Positions 1-7,903 of a DNA stretch of 19,762 bases are shown piece by piece. Source of the stretch: Zelonia costaricensis (lineage: Eukaryota > Euglenozoa > Kinetoplastea > Trypanosomatida > Trypanosomatidae); NCBI GenBank assembly GCA_030849075.1, contig JASAOO010003085.1, forward strand, positions 1 through 19,762, given 5' to 3'. The notes below the pieces were generated by a model, which searched no databases, was not told where the DNA came from, and was given only the letters and a program-made list of their open reading frames with translations. A program made the translations under genes and the position numbers. Numbering within the stretch: the stretch's first letter is position 1; each line of letters begins with the position of its first letter.

Positions 1-33
1 GGCGTCGTCGCTGCCGTTCGCCTTCGCGCTCAT
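1..33 (-). CDS. N-terminal fragment of an unidentified protein (gene continues beyond the window)
   Basis: The minus strand opens with an ATG at 33-31 and reads eleven sense codons (MSAKANGSDDA) to the window edge. The fragment is too short to identify. The case for a gene is contextual. A pyrimidine-rich stretch on the minus strand (76-57) ends in an AG at 54-53, and this ATG is the first one after it, 19 nt downstream. That is the layout of a trypanosomatid spliced-leader acceptor followed by a start codon. The strand agrees with every confident gene here, and it would be the gene transcribed after the 1117-residue protein. The Ser/Ala/Asp-rich start carries no clear targeting signal. It could be a chance ORF; only the flanking sequence can decide. 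Confidence 0.45.
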   Translation of the reverse strand, partial: MSAKANGSDDA

Positions 34-52
34 CTTGCTATGCTGGCGCTGA

Positions 53-76
53 CTGAGTGGTGGAACAAGAGAAACT
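53..76 (-). promoter_or_regulatory. Candidate spliced-leader trans-splice acceptor for the gene at 33-1
   Basis: On the minus strand a pyrimidine-rich run (about 76-57) is followed by AG at 54-53, giving a 19-nt 5' UTR before ATG 33. Trypanosomatid mRNAs receive their capped leader at the first AG after a polypyrimidine tract. The tract here is modest and contains purines, so other acceptors further upstream remain possible. Confidence 0.35.
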
Positions 77-1012
77 GTCGGCTTCGAGGAGACGTTAGGG
101 CTCTCTGGGATGTGTTTCTGTTTTTTTTCGTCGCTATTGTGGCTCCTGCTGGAGACGCGTGGTCGCTTGCTGCTGTACGGCGGTGGTAACTGTGCAAGAG
201 GAACGCGTTGCCTGTGTGTATGCGTGGACACGAGCGTGTGTGGGGGGAAGCGGTCGTTGGGGTTCGCGAAAGGTGTCTGAAGCTTCTCTTCTTGTAGGTT
301 TGTTTTTTTTGGCGGGAGGAGCAGTTGCGTTTGACGGTGGCTTCTCGTCTGCGATCCCGTTCAAGTCGAGCTTGCGTTGTGACGCGTCGAGCTGAGCTGA
401 TCCAGGGGAGGAAGTCGAGTACACCAAACGTGCAGGACGCAGGACTTGTGGCGGGAAGCGACTGCTGCGTCGACAGGGAGGGGCGTGCGTGAGGTGGCGA
501 AGGGGCGCGAAGAGAAGGCGGCATCGAAGAGCGGAGTGGACGTGTTTGAGTTGAGAGAGTTGAGGAAGTGCCAATGCAGAAGGGAAGCCGGGAGGCCAGA
601 TGGGCGAGGTCATTGCTTGGCGGCTATGGAGACCGCACCCGGGAGCTTCGAAGTGACGTATCCGAGTGCTGTACGTGCCCCACCGAGAAGGAAGAACTCG
701 CGCGCGCGCGCGGCTCGAGCTGATGAATTCGGCCAGCTCCCGGGGCCGCCGGGGTTGCGCGTCTTTCGCGGTGCAAAACTAATGTGGAGAGGTTTCCGTT
801 TCTGTTTGGAAGTGGAGTGAGAAGCGGGGCCTCTCACATGAGGCCCGCACCTCCGGTCTCTGTGAGGAGTGACGGCGAAGCGCACCGACGCGCACGGGAG
901 GCATTGCGGCAGCTCCGCGGCGGAGGTGGAAGCGGCGTCGGACGGCAGCAGGAGGGGGAGCGGAGGTCAGAAATGCGTGCCGGCAGGATGGCAACGTCCT
1001 CTGTCCGCTTCT
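77..1012. other. Intergenic spacer: 3' flank of the 1117-residue gene
   Basis: No convincing gene was seen on either strand. The longer frames crossing this stretch translate into Arg/Ser/Pro-rich low-complexity protein and are typical chance frames of GC-rich DNA. On minus-strand transcripts it would hold the 3' UTR and polyadenylation site of the gene ending at 1013 and the splice signal of the next gene. A short alternating GC run (about 701-711) is the only simple repeat of note. Confidence 0.5.
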
Positions 1013-4000
1013 TCACAATGACACCAGCGCCGCACGTCGGCGCAGCAGCAGCTGCCGCAGTTGTGGCTCGCCCACCTTCTTGACATCGCCGCCCTCCACT
1101 TTCACCTCGATCCACTGCGCGTGTCGCATGAGGTAGGCGTGGACCTCAGCAGGGGGGGCGTGCCGGAGCATCCCAAGTAAGCCGACGGCGTCTGGCGAGG
1201 CCGGCGGAGGGGCACGGGGGTGGTCAAGCAGGGGACGCACGTGCTCCGCCGCGCGGTCCAGCACTGCCGTGAGCGGCTCCCACGTCCGCGCAGAACTGAA
1301 GCCGTAAAGCAGCGAGAGGGCGAGGTGAAAGTTGTCGTCCAAGTCACTGGCAGCGGCGTAGCGGCGCACCCTCGCGCCCTCCCCATCCACCCAGCAGCCG
1401 CGCCCGCCGTCGCGCAGCAGTGCCACCACCGCCCCCTCCGCCGTGAGGCGCGCGGCCTGTGGGCGGCGTAGTGCAGCAGCGGTGCAGGCCTCTCTGTCCT
1501 CCGCCGTCAACCGGGCGAGCACGCGGGGCACCGGCACCCACGTCGGCCGCAGCTGCCGTACAAGCGCGGCGGGCAGCAGCGCATTCTCCAACTCGGCCGT
1601 GCAGCCGGGGGCAAGCCAGAAGGGCCGCAGCCGCACTGCCCGCGGCGGTGTCGCAGAGGGCGACTGGAGCATGGACAGCGGGATGGGTGTGGTGCTGTCC
1701 TTGGCCGACGTGGGTGGGGTGGCGTCGCCGGCACACCACACGCGGTGCCGCTCCGAGTCGCCGAGGCCGGGGCAGTAGAAGACGCCGATGTGATCGAGCG
1801 GCACATAGGCGTCGAAGGGCAGCACGCACACGAGCTGCGCCCACCACGGCCACGCCGCGACCGGCTGCGTGGCGAGAGCGAGGAAGGGGTACCCAATCTC
1901 GCTCGGTGAGACAGAGTCGAGAGCGATGGTGGCGCTGCTGCTGCGTTGCAGCAGGGTGGTGGCTGGTGACGGCCTCGCCTTGGCCGTGGTGAAGTGCGTC
2001 AGCGCTGCGGAGGAGGGGGGTGCAGCGGCAGCCTCGCCAGGGGCTGGGGCGGCGCCTTCCGTCTCTGCCGGGGCACCGACTGCCGTTGTCGTGGCGGCTG
2101 GTGTGGGCCTCTTGCGCTTGAAGACGCGAACGGGGAGGCGGCTCTTTATGGGCCGCTGCACCTTCAAGACGGGAAACGCCCGCGTGGCCGCGGTGGCCTT
2201 GAGCGTGCTACCGCCGCCGGGCCGCTTTGCAAGCGTCGCCGCGCCACCGGCATCGTGCGACGCGGCCTCCACCTTCTCGGGGTCCCACGCGGCGTAGTGC
2301 TCGTTGGCCGCCCCGCGCTGCTCGTGTGTCACGGACGCGGCGAGCCGCACTTGCGTCGTGTCCGCATCGCACTCCACATAGTACATGTACACGCGACACA
2401 CCAGTGTCCGCATACTCGTGCGGGGGCCGATGAGCTTCAGGAGCGCGTCCGAGGCGCGCAGCTCGTCAACTGGAATGAAGAACGTGGGCACACATTCGAC
2501 GAGGTAGTCCAGCATCTGCATCGGCGTCAGCCAGCCCCGCGCCTCCGCCATTGCCGTGTGCAGCGCGAGCCACTCCGCCGGCGTCGAGGGCCGCGGGGGT
2601 CGCACTGCTGCCGCCGAGCCCGTACCGTCCATTGCCATGCGCGCCTTCTTCGACATGGGCACCACCGGTGCCGTGCGCAGGCGATCCAGGTTGAGGTCCG
2701 ACACGGTGAGGACGGCGCCGGGCCTGCGCGCTGCATCACCCACACCAGCGTCCAGCCCGTCGTAGGCGACCTCTTCCATTCCCGTCGCCGAGGCCAGCGC
2801 CGCGGCGGCAGCCTCGAAGTCCCCGTCCTCCTCCTCCGTGACCTCTGCCGCCGCTACAGGGTGCGGCTCGCCGGCTTCGCCACCGCCGCCGGCTTCGTCG
2901 AGCCGCAGGGAGACGAGCCACGGCGTCGCATCGCCGGACGCGTCGTAGTCCGGCGGCGCCATCACGTACGCGCCGTCGCCGAGCTCCGAGGCCTCCGCGG
3001 AGAACTCCGCCACGGCCAGCTCCGTCCGCTCCTGCGGCGTCGCGGACGTGACGCTCACGAAGGTGCTGCGCCCCGGGTACCACAGCGGCACGCCTGTCGA
3101 TGCCGCCGTCTCCTCCGGCTCCGTCGCGGTCCCCTCCACTCGCAGCAGCGCCGAGGCATCCGCCGTGAGGGCGACGCTGCGCCTGGCCACGTCGAAGTCG
3201 CGCTTGAAGCACCGCGCGAGCCCGACGCCGCCGTCGTGAAGCGCCTCGGCAATGTGTGCCGGCAGCGACGCACGCAGCGCCGCAATCGCGACGGGGCTGC
3301 CGTTTGCGGGGAGGTGGTCGGCAATGACCGGCCACCACGCGTGGCTCGCCGTCGGAGCGCCTGGGGCCGCTGCGGGCATCAGCCGACGCCGCGTGGGTGG
3401 GCGCCGCGGTGGCGTCGCCGTGCCCTCGCTGCCACCACTTTGCCCGCCGCCGTGCCGCTGCGGCGCCCCTAACGTGGAGTGGGGTCCGTGCACGTTCCTC
3501 AAGTCTTCCTCAAGCGCCATTGCCGTGACATCCAGACCCGCGATCGTTGCCGTGGCCGCGGCATCGCGTGCCGCCTCTGCCGCCGCCTTGGCCTCTGCTG
3601 CCGCTGCCGTGCCAGGTGCATGGCGGGTGCGCGAGACGCGCCAGCGGCCGGTCGCCGGGTCCTGCGCGCAGGCGAAGCGCTTCGGGTAGAGCTGCACAAA
3701 CGCGCGCACCGACCCGAACAGGTCGCACACCGTCTCCGTGTCGAGCGAGCGGCCGAGGTCGGTGAGCAGCACGGGCGCGCCATCGTCGGGCAGCAGCGCG
3801 AGTGCGTCGTCGACAAGGACATCAACTGCTGACCGCGCCGCGTCCGCTTCGGACATAAAGTCGAGCAGGCCGGCATTCACTTCCCCGTCCACAGCAGGAT
3901 TCACCGCCGGGCTGTCCCCGCTGGAGTCCGCCGCATCGCCAAACCCATCCTCCCCGCCACCAGACACGGCGTTCAGCAGGAGGTCCTCGTAGGCCTGAAG

Positions 4001-4366
4001 GTAGTCGTCGTCGTCGGCATCGCCGTTCTGCACCGCCGATGCGGCCTCGCCGCCGCTGCCGCTGGAAAAAGCGCGGATGAGCGACACGCTCACCGTCGGT
4101 GACGGAACGCGTCGGTATGCTGTGGAGGTCATCGTGCTTGAGGCGCCGACAGGGGCCACGACCGCCGCGTGCGCCCGCGGCAAAGAGCTCCGCGCCGCAT
4201 CGCGTCGATGCACAACCGCCAACACGTGATCGAGCTGCACGCTCGGCGCGTGGGTGTCGCCGGCGACACTGAGTGAGCCCTGCCGCGGGTGCCTGGTCGC
4301 GGCCTGCAGCGCTGCTACTGCGCGCTGCGATTGGCACACGGACCAGCCCGTCAGCTTATGTCTCAT
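1013..4366 (-). CDS. Large probable mitochondrial protein of unknown function with repeated domain-like blocks (1117 aa)
   Basis: I do not recognise this protein. From ATG 4366 it has 1117 residues. The first 36 contain basic residues but no Asp or Glu, as in a mitochondrial presequence. An acidic patch lies near residues 117-129, with Ala-rich and Arg/Pro-rich linkers near 256-278 and 318-330. Blocks of similar pattern occur at about 185-248, 344-403, 597-678, 842-878, 926-1003 and 1008-1093: Trp or Leu, LP, a turn plus PV, a helix, then a short strand such as RFACAQ or DFDVAR. They look like diverged copies of a small helical or winged-helix-like domain. The linker at 736-755 is strongly basic, so RNA binding is possible; kinetoplast RNA-editing accessory or mitoribosomal roles are guesses. 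The start is debatable: Met79 (ATG 4132) also precedes a presequence-like stretch. I prefer 4366 because in codons 2-78 only about 16 of 77 end in A or T, a coding-like bias. Confidence 0.85.
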   Translation of the reverse strand: MRHKLTGWSVCQSQRAVAALQAATRHPRQGSLSVAGDTHAPSVQLDHVLAVVHRRDAARSSLPRAHAAVVAPVGASSTMTSTAYRRVPSPTVSVSLIRAFSSGSGGEAASAVQNGDADDDDYLQAYEDLLLNAVSGGGEDGFGDAADSSGDSPAVNPAVDGEVNAGLLDFMSEADAARSAVDVLVDDALALLPDDGAPVLLTDLGRSLDTETVCDLFGSVRAFVQLYPKRFACAQDPATGRWRVSRTRHAPGTAAAAEAKAAAEAARDAAATATIAGLDVTAMALEEDLRNVHGPHSTLGAPQRHGGGQSGGSEGTATPPRRPPTRRRLMPAAAPGAPTASHAWWPVIADHLPANGSPVAIAALRASLPAHIAEALHDGGVGLARCFKRDFDVARRSVALTADASALLRVEGTATEPEETAASTGVPLWYPGRSTFVSVTSATPQERTELAVAEFSAEASELGDGAYVMAPPDYDASGDATPWLVSLRLDEAGGGGEAGEPHPVAAAEVTEEEDGDFEAAAAALASATGMEEVAYDGLDAGVGDAARRPGAVLTVSDLNLDRLRTAPVVPMSKKARMAMDGTGSAAAVRPPRPSTPAEWLALHTAMAEARGWLTPMQMLDYLVECVPTFFIPVDELRASDALLKLIGPRTSMRTLVCRVYMYYVECDADTTQVRLAASVTHEQRGAANEHYAAWDPEKVEAASHDAGGAATLAKRPGGGSTLKATAATRAFPVLKVQRPIKSRLPVRVFKRKRPTPAATTTAVGAPAETEGAAPAPGEAAAAPPSSAALTHFTTAKARPSPATTLLQRSSSATIALDSVSPSEIGYPFLALATQPVAAWPWWAQLVCVLPFDAYVPLDHIGVFYCPGLGDSERHRVWCAGDATPPTSAKDSTTPIPLSMLQSPSATPPRAVRLRPFWLAPGCTAELENALLPAALVRQLRPTWVPVPRVLARLTAEDREACTAAALRRPQAARLTAEGAVVALLRDGGRGCWVDGEGARVRRYAAASDLDDNFHLALSLLYGFSSARTWEPLTAVLDRAAEHVRPLLDHPRAPPPASPDAVGLLGMLRHAPPAEVHAYLMRHAQWIEVKVEGGDVKKVGEPQLRQLLLRRRAALVSL

Positions 4367-4397
4367 TCAGCGCGGCGGGGGGAGAGGGGAGAGAGCC
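4362..4397 (-). promoter_or_regulatory. Pyrimidine tract whose first AG lies inside the upstream start codon context
   Basis: On the minus strand a C/T-rich tract (about 4397-4373) runs into ATGAG, so the first AG after it is at 4363-4362, just past ATG 4366-4364. Splicing there would remove that ATG and leave Met79 (4132) as the in-frame start. The tract may instead be part of the 5' UTR of a transcript spliced further upstream. Confidence 0.4.
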
Positions 4398-4449
4398 CGG
4401 CCCCGCGCGCTCGCACCTGATTTTTTTTTTACGGTGGGATCGGCGTTGT

Positions 4450-4498
4450 CTTGGGCGCGTGTGTGTTTTGGGTTGGATGGGGAGGGGAGGGGGGGTCA
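4450..4498 (-). promoter_or_regulatory. Candidate trans-splice acceptor giving the 1117-residue form
   Basis: The minus strand carries a C-rich pyrimidine tract (about 4496-4478) whose first AG is at 4451-4450. Splicing there gives an 83-nt 5' UTR with ATG 4366 as its first start codon, consistent with the longer protein. The element lies in copy 1 of the tandem duplication, and an equivalent tract (4710-4691) and AG (4663-4662) occur in copy 2. Confidence 0.4.
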
Positions 4499-4646
4499 GG
4501 TGTTGTGCGTGTGCGTGCGTGTGTGCGTCGACTGCTATGGCGCACGCGTACTCGCTTCGTTGTGAGCCCAAAAAGTGCAACGCCGTGGGCAGGCGCGGGT
4601 GGGAGGGCTGCTGCGTTGCGAGTGTGCGAGTGTGTGTGTGTGTGTG

Positions 4647-4647
4647 N
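4647..4647. other. Ambiguous base at the junction of the two tandem copies
   Basis: A single N sits exactly between the GT run closing copy 1 and the first base of copy 2. This suggests the assembler or consensus was uncertain in this repeat, so the copy number and GT length are unreliable. Confidence 0.9.
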
Positions 4648-4947
4648 GGGATCGGCTTTGTCTTGGGCGCGTGTGTGTTTTGGGTTGGATGGGGAGGGGA
4701 GGGGGGGGGGTCAGGTGTTGTGCGTGTGTCTCTGTGTGTGTGTGTGTGTGCGTGTCTGTGTGCGTCGACTGCTATGGCGCACACGTACTCGCTTCGTTGT
4801 GAGCCCAAAAAGTGCAACGCCGTGGGCAGGCGCGGGTGGGAGGGCTGCTGCGTTGCGAGTGTGCGTGTGTGTGCGTGTGTGTGTGCGTGTGTGTGTGTGT
4901 GTGTGTGTGCGTGTGTGTGTGCGTGTATGTGTGTGTGTGTGTGTGTG

Positions 4948-5281
4948 GGAGGGAAGGACCGGCGTGATGTGCTCAAGACGAGGGGCGAGTCAGAGAGATG
5001 TTTGTGGCTTGCAGGAGGGGTGGGGCGGCGAGGCGGGAGCAGCGCTTAGCAAGAAGGTCGATGGAGTGCTGCTTGTTTTCTATCGTGCGTGAGTGATGGG
5101 ACACACACACAGACACGCGTTGCAAGACGGTGCGCCGTCTCATCTCGTTTCGCTGAGAGGTAGGTGTCCATCCGGAGTTAGTGGGGAAACTGACCACAGC
5201 AGTCAACGCTGCAGTCAGCTCAAAGCGCGTATGGTAGTTGGAATAGTGCCGGCGCACACGCACACATACGCGAGACACAGG
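4948..5281. other. Spacer downstream of the DPH4-type gene
   Basis: No gene is seen. On minus-strand transcripts it would hold the proximal 3' UTR of the DPH4-type mRNA. Two short CA-rich stretches (about 5101-5118 and 5254-5280) lie here, with CA on the plus strand, opposite in orientation to the GT array just below. Confidence 0.5.
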
Positions 5282-5800
5282 TCACCCCGCCGCCACCACC
5301 ACCTCGACGACAAGCGAGCACGAGTCGCACTCACAGCGCAGCGTGCGTGGCGCGTATGAAGGCGCCGCCCCGACGCTGCTGTCTTCGGGGAACAGCACTA
5401 CCTCATACACGCCACCGCATCGGCACTCGCACCTGTACACGTGGACCGCCCCCTGCCCGCCAGCGAGCAGCTCCCCATCCGCCTCCTCCACGCGGACGAA
5501 GTCGTCAGCGAGAGAGTACGTGTCGCTCACCACGCCCACCTCGCGCACCAGGGCGTGTGAGCGCGCAGCATCGTAGGCGGCGCGCAAGTACGGGTCCAGT
5601 AGCACCTCGGATGCCTCCTTGACCGCGTGGAAGCTGATGGTGGGCGACCCGCTGACGGCGGCGGCCTTGTCGGGGTGCGTGTGCAGCGCCATGCGACGGA
5701 AGGCGGTTCGAATCTCGCTGATCGACGCCGAGGGCGCCACCTGCAAGACCTCGTACGGCGTCCACTCCGTGTGACTCCACACGCACGTAGTTGCGGACAT
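5282..5800 (-). CDS. DPH4: Diphthamide biosynthesis protein 4 type J-protein with CSL zinc finger (172 aa)
   Basis: A 172-residue protein with an N-terminal J domain (about residues 13-80) containing the HPD tripeptide at 42-44, and a C-terminal CSL (DPH-type) zinc finger (about 95-170). The metal ligands are the CRC pair (Cys126, Cys128) and the CDSC pair (Cys158, Cys161), followed by SLVVEV. This domain order and size match DPH4 (DNAJC24, yeast Jjj3). DPH4 acts with DPH1, DPH2 and DPH3 in the first step of diphthamide synthesis, transfer of 3-amino-3-carboxypropyl from S-adenosylmethionine to a histidine of elongation factor 2 in the cytosol. The frame stays open upstream to an ATG at 5998, but that part is a His-Thr stretch translated from a CA microsatellite. 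ATG 5800 is the first start after the candidate splice acceptor. The DPH4 assignment is from family knowledge; no other DPH gene is nearby. Confidence 0.9.
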   Translation of the reverse strand: MSATTCVWSHTEWTPYEVLQVAPSASISEIRTAFRRMALHTHPDKAAAVSGSPTISFHAVKEASEVLLDPYLRAAYDAARSHALVREVGVVSDTYSLADDFVRVEEADGELLAGGQGAVHVYRCECRCGGVYEVVLFPEDSSVGAAPSYAPRTLRCECDSCSLVVEVVVAAG

Positions 5801-5825
5801 GCAGACGAGATGGACAAGGTCCGGC

Positions 5826-5852
5826 CTAGCGCGCGAGTACGAGCAGGATTGC

Positions 5853-5884
<32 letters not shown>

Positions 5885-5938
5885 GTGGTCGAATCGCGAG
5901 TGCGGCAGGAAGTGGGGAAAGAAAAGAGTGAAGGGAGA
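5826..5938 (-). promoter_or_regulatory. Candidate trans-splice acceptor of the DPH4-type gene, tract and AG separated by a microsatellite
   Basis: The minus strand has a pyrimidine tract at about 5938-5907. No AG occurs between it and 5827-5826, where the first AG gives a 25-nt 5' UTR before ATG 5800. The intervening 80 nt is mostly a CA repeat. This supports the shorter start, because ATG 5998 lies upstream of the tract. Confidence 0.5.
5851..5887 (+). repeat. GT microsatellite just upstream of the DPH4-type start
   Basis: A GT dinucleotide run with one TTT interruption (near 5864-5866), read as CA on the transcribed strand. It lies between the candidate pyrimidine tract and the acceptor AG of the DPH4-type gene. 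Confidence 0.9.
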
Positions 5939-6997
5939 CACGCGGAAGATCGCTTGCGCGATGAGGGTGGCACGTGACGGCAGCGGGCCGCGACGCATGC
6001 CCGTTTGTGCACCTCATCGCAAGAGATGCCAACAACGCCTCTTCTTATTCGCCTCCTTCCCTCCTCTTTCACCGCTACGCACCATGAGACCAAAGCCCGC
6101 CCACCTCATCCCCGCCGTGGCCTTCCCCCCCCCCCCCTCCCCACCATCCCAATGCTGAGGAAACTTGAGAGAGAGCAAAGACTGGTGTGCAGCCGCGCGC
6201 CTTCGACGCAGCACCGGTGCTCTTTGCGGCCTTCCTTTGAGCTCTCTTCTCAAAGCTGTCGCATCGAATGGAAGCAGCGCGCTTCGTGTCGAACACAAGA
6301 AAGACGGGGTGAGTGACGGGAGACGTGAATGAGCGACATGAAGAGGAAGGACGTGCGAGCAGGGGAGGAGGGTGGAGGGGGGGGGGACAGCACCGAGCCA
6401 AGTCGTGTACCTGAGCGGTATGAACAGCACTCACATATACACACACGCGTCGGGTGCAGCTCTACGACGCAAGCGCGCGTCCGAGTACCCTGACCAACCC
6501 ATGTCACACGCAGCACCGCACACGTCCTCTTCCGTTCGCTGCCCTTCCACGTCCACTCCTCTGCACCCACGCATGAGCATAACTAGACTAAGTGCTATAT
6601 CGCGATATCCATGCTCAACACACACACACACACCATAGAGAGAAGCACATGCTGACGTATCGGCTGAGACGTCAGGGCTGAGGACGACAGAGTCGATCAA
6701 GAAAAAGAAGAAACAGCACCGGAAAGACGTGTGAGCAGGCGCGTGCGCACGCCACCGCTTCCACACACGGATGCCGCCCCCTCCCTCAGGCATGCAAGAG
6801 CGGTGCGATGGATGCAGACGACAAGCAATGGGCGCAGAGGAGACGAGCGAGGCACACAGCAAAGACGCGCGCAAGAAGGATCGAGCAGACAGAGAGCGTG
6901 GGGAAAGCGTGCAGGCCACGTCTTGCGCACCACCCACACCGCACTCGCTTCGCCGCTTTCTTTTCCTTTGTTTTACTCACTCGCCGACCTTCACGCC
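5939..6997. other. Spacer between the complex I subunit gene and the DPH4-type gene
   Basis: No gene is supported. Frames here translate into Pro/Ser/Cys/Arg-rich low-complexity sequence. On the transcribed strand it would contain the 3' UTR of the complex I subunit mRNA. Visible elements are a run of 13 C (6125-6137), CA stretches near 6431-6446 and 6618-6633, and a perfect 12-bp palindrome ATATCGCGATAT at 6597-6608 in a short AT-richer patch. Confidence 0.5.
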
Positions 6998-7903
6998 TCA
7001 CGCGGTTGCCTCGGCCGCCTCCAGCTCGCGCAGGATGTCGTTGTTCTCGTCCGCGTCACCCATGTAGAGTTTGCCGACGGGGCAGAGTTGCGAGACTGGC
7101 ATGTTGTTGTCCGTCTTCACCTCGAGCTCGTCCAGAAAGGTTGAGATCTCGCTGAGGCCGCCGCGGCCGATGTGACCGAGGTTGAAGTCCTGCGCGTGCT
7201 CGTTCAGGAAGCGGATGCAGCGGGTGCAGTGAATGCAGCGGTTCAGCACGACGCGGGTCTGCGGATCGAAATAGAAGTCCTCCACAGCCTGCTTGTCCTC
7301 GCGGTAGCGCGGGATGTCGGAGCCGTAGTTCATGCTAACGTTCTGCAGGTCGCAGTTAGTGGCCTGCTCGCAGATCGGGCAGTCGTTGGGGTGGTTGATC
7401 AAGATCAGCTCCACGTTGCCCTCACGCGCGTCGCGGACGAGGCGGCTGTCTGTGATGATGGACATGCCAGGCAACGCGACGGTCGAGCACGCCACGACGA
7501 TGTTCTGTGTGCCGTCCACCTGCACCATGCACATGCGGCAGTTACCGGCGACGGAGAGGATCGGGTGGTAGCAGAACTTGGGTACGTGAATGCCCTCCCG
7601 CTCCAGCACCTCGAGCACATTCTCCTCCTGGGGGATGATCTCGACAGGGCGCTTGTTGACGAACATGATGGCGCGCGGCTTGCTCTCCGCGTATTGCCCG
7701 GCAGCCACCTGCTCCGCCGCCGAGGCCGCTGCGCCGTGGTGGAGGTACGTGCTGCCGTGCACCACGTCCGTCATCTCCGAGTTGTACGGCGTCCCGTCCG
7801 ACTTGAAGGTGCGGCGCGCCGTGCACAGGGCGGAGGAGGAGGTGAGGGCCGCGGGGGCCGCCAGTGCGAGGCGGCCCAGCACGGCGCTGGCAAAGCGCTT
7901 CAT
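6998..7903 (-). CDS. NDUFS1: Complex I 75-kDa-type iron-sulfur subunit, Fe-S domains only (301 aa)
   Basis: The 301-residue protein starts with a basic, Ala/Ser-rich presequence (MKRFASAVLGRLALAA onward), indicating mitochondrial import. Residues 78-160 are a 2Fe-2S ferredoxin fold with ligands Cys111, Cys122, Cys125 and Cys139 (cluster N1b). His171, Cys175, Cys178 and Cys184 form the His-Cys3 site (N5). Cys223, Cys226, Cys229 and Cys274, the last in LCPVG, form the third 4Fe-4S site (N4). The spacing matches NDUFS1/NuoG, which passes electrons from NADH and the flavin subunit towards ubiquinone. Usual family members have roughly 700 residues with a large molybdopterin-type C-terminal domain; here the protein ends shortly after N4 and no continuation is seen in the downstream sequence. 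Soluble diaphorase subunits such as HoxU have a similar short form, but the presequence favours a mitochondrial complex I role. ATG 7903 is the first after the predicted acceptor. Confidence 0.93.
   Translation of the reverse strand: MKRFASAVLGRLALAAPAALTSSSALCTARRTFKSDGTPYNSEMTDVVHGSTYLHHGAAASAAEQVAAGQYAESKPRAIMFVNKRPVEIIPQEENVLEVLEREGIHVPKFCYHPILSVAGNCRMCMVQVDGTQNIVVACSTVALPGMSIITDSRLVRDAREGNVELILINHPNDCPICEQATNCDLQNVSMNYGSDIPRYREDKQAVEDFYFDPQTRVVLNRCIHCTRCIRFLNEHAQDFNLGHIGRGGLSEISTFLDELEVKTDNNMPVSQLCPVGKLYMGDADENNDILRELEAAEATA

Larger units (their letters stand above)
4436..4947. repeat. Tandem duplication (about 212-bp unit) with GT microsatellites
   Basis: Copy 1 starts at 4436 (GGGATCGG) and copy 2 at 4648. 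Both share a near-identical body containing GTTTTGGGTTGGATGGGGAG, TCGACTGCTATGGCGCAC, CTCGCTTCGTTGTGAGCCC and GGCAGGCGCGGGTGGGAGGG. The offset grows from 212 to 238 because the G run and an internal GT run are longer in copy 2. GT-type runs close each copy, the last extending over 4859-4947. The array lies between the DPH4-type gene and the 1117-residue gene. I cannot match the unit to a known retroposon. Confidence 0.9.

Noticed and set aside
5703..5716. GGTTCGAATCT, similar to a tRNA B-box
   Set aside because: It lies within the J-domain coding sequence of the DPH4-type gene, and no A-box or cloverleaf could be placed around it.
5801..5998. N-terminal extension of the DPH4-type protein from ATG 5998
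   Set aside because: The extension is a His/Thr repeat from a CA microsatellite and its ATG lies upstream of the predicted pyrimidine tract and acceptor. Residues from 5800 onward begin right before the J domain.
6597..6608. Perfect palindrome ATATCGCGATAT
   Set aside because: It is only 12 bp, a single copy, and lies in a spacer. No regulatory meaning can be supported.
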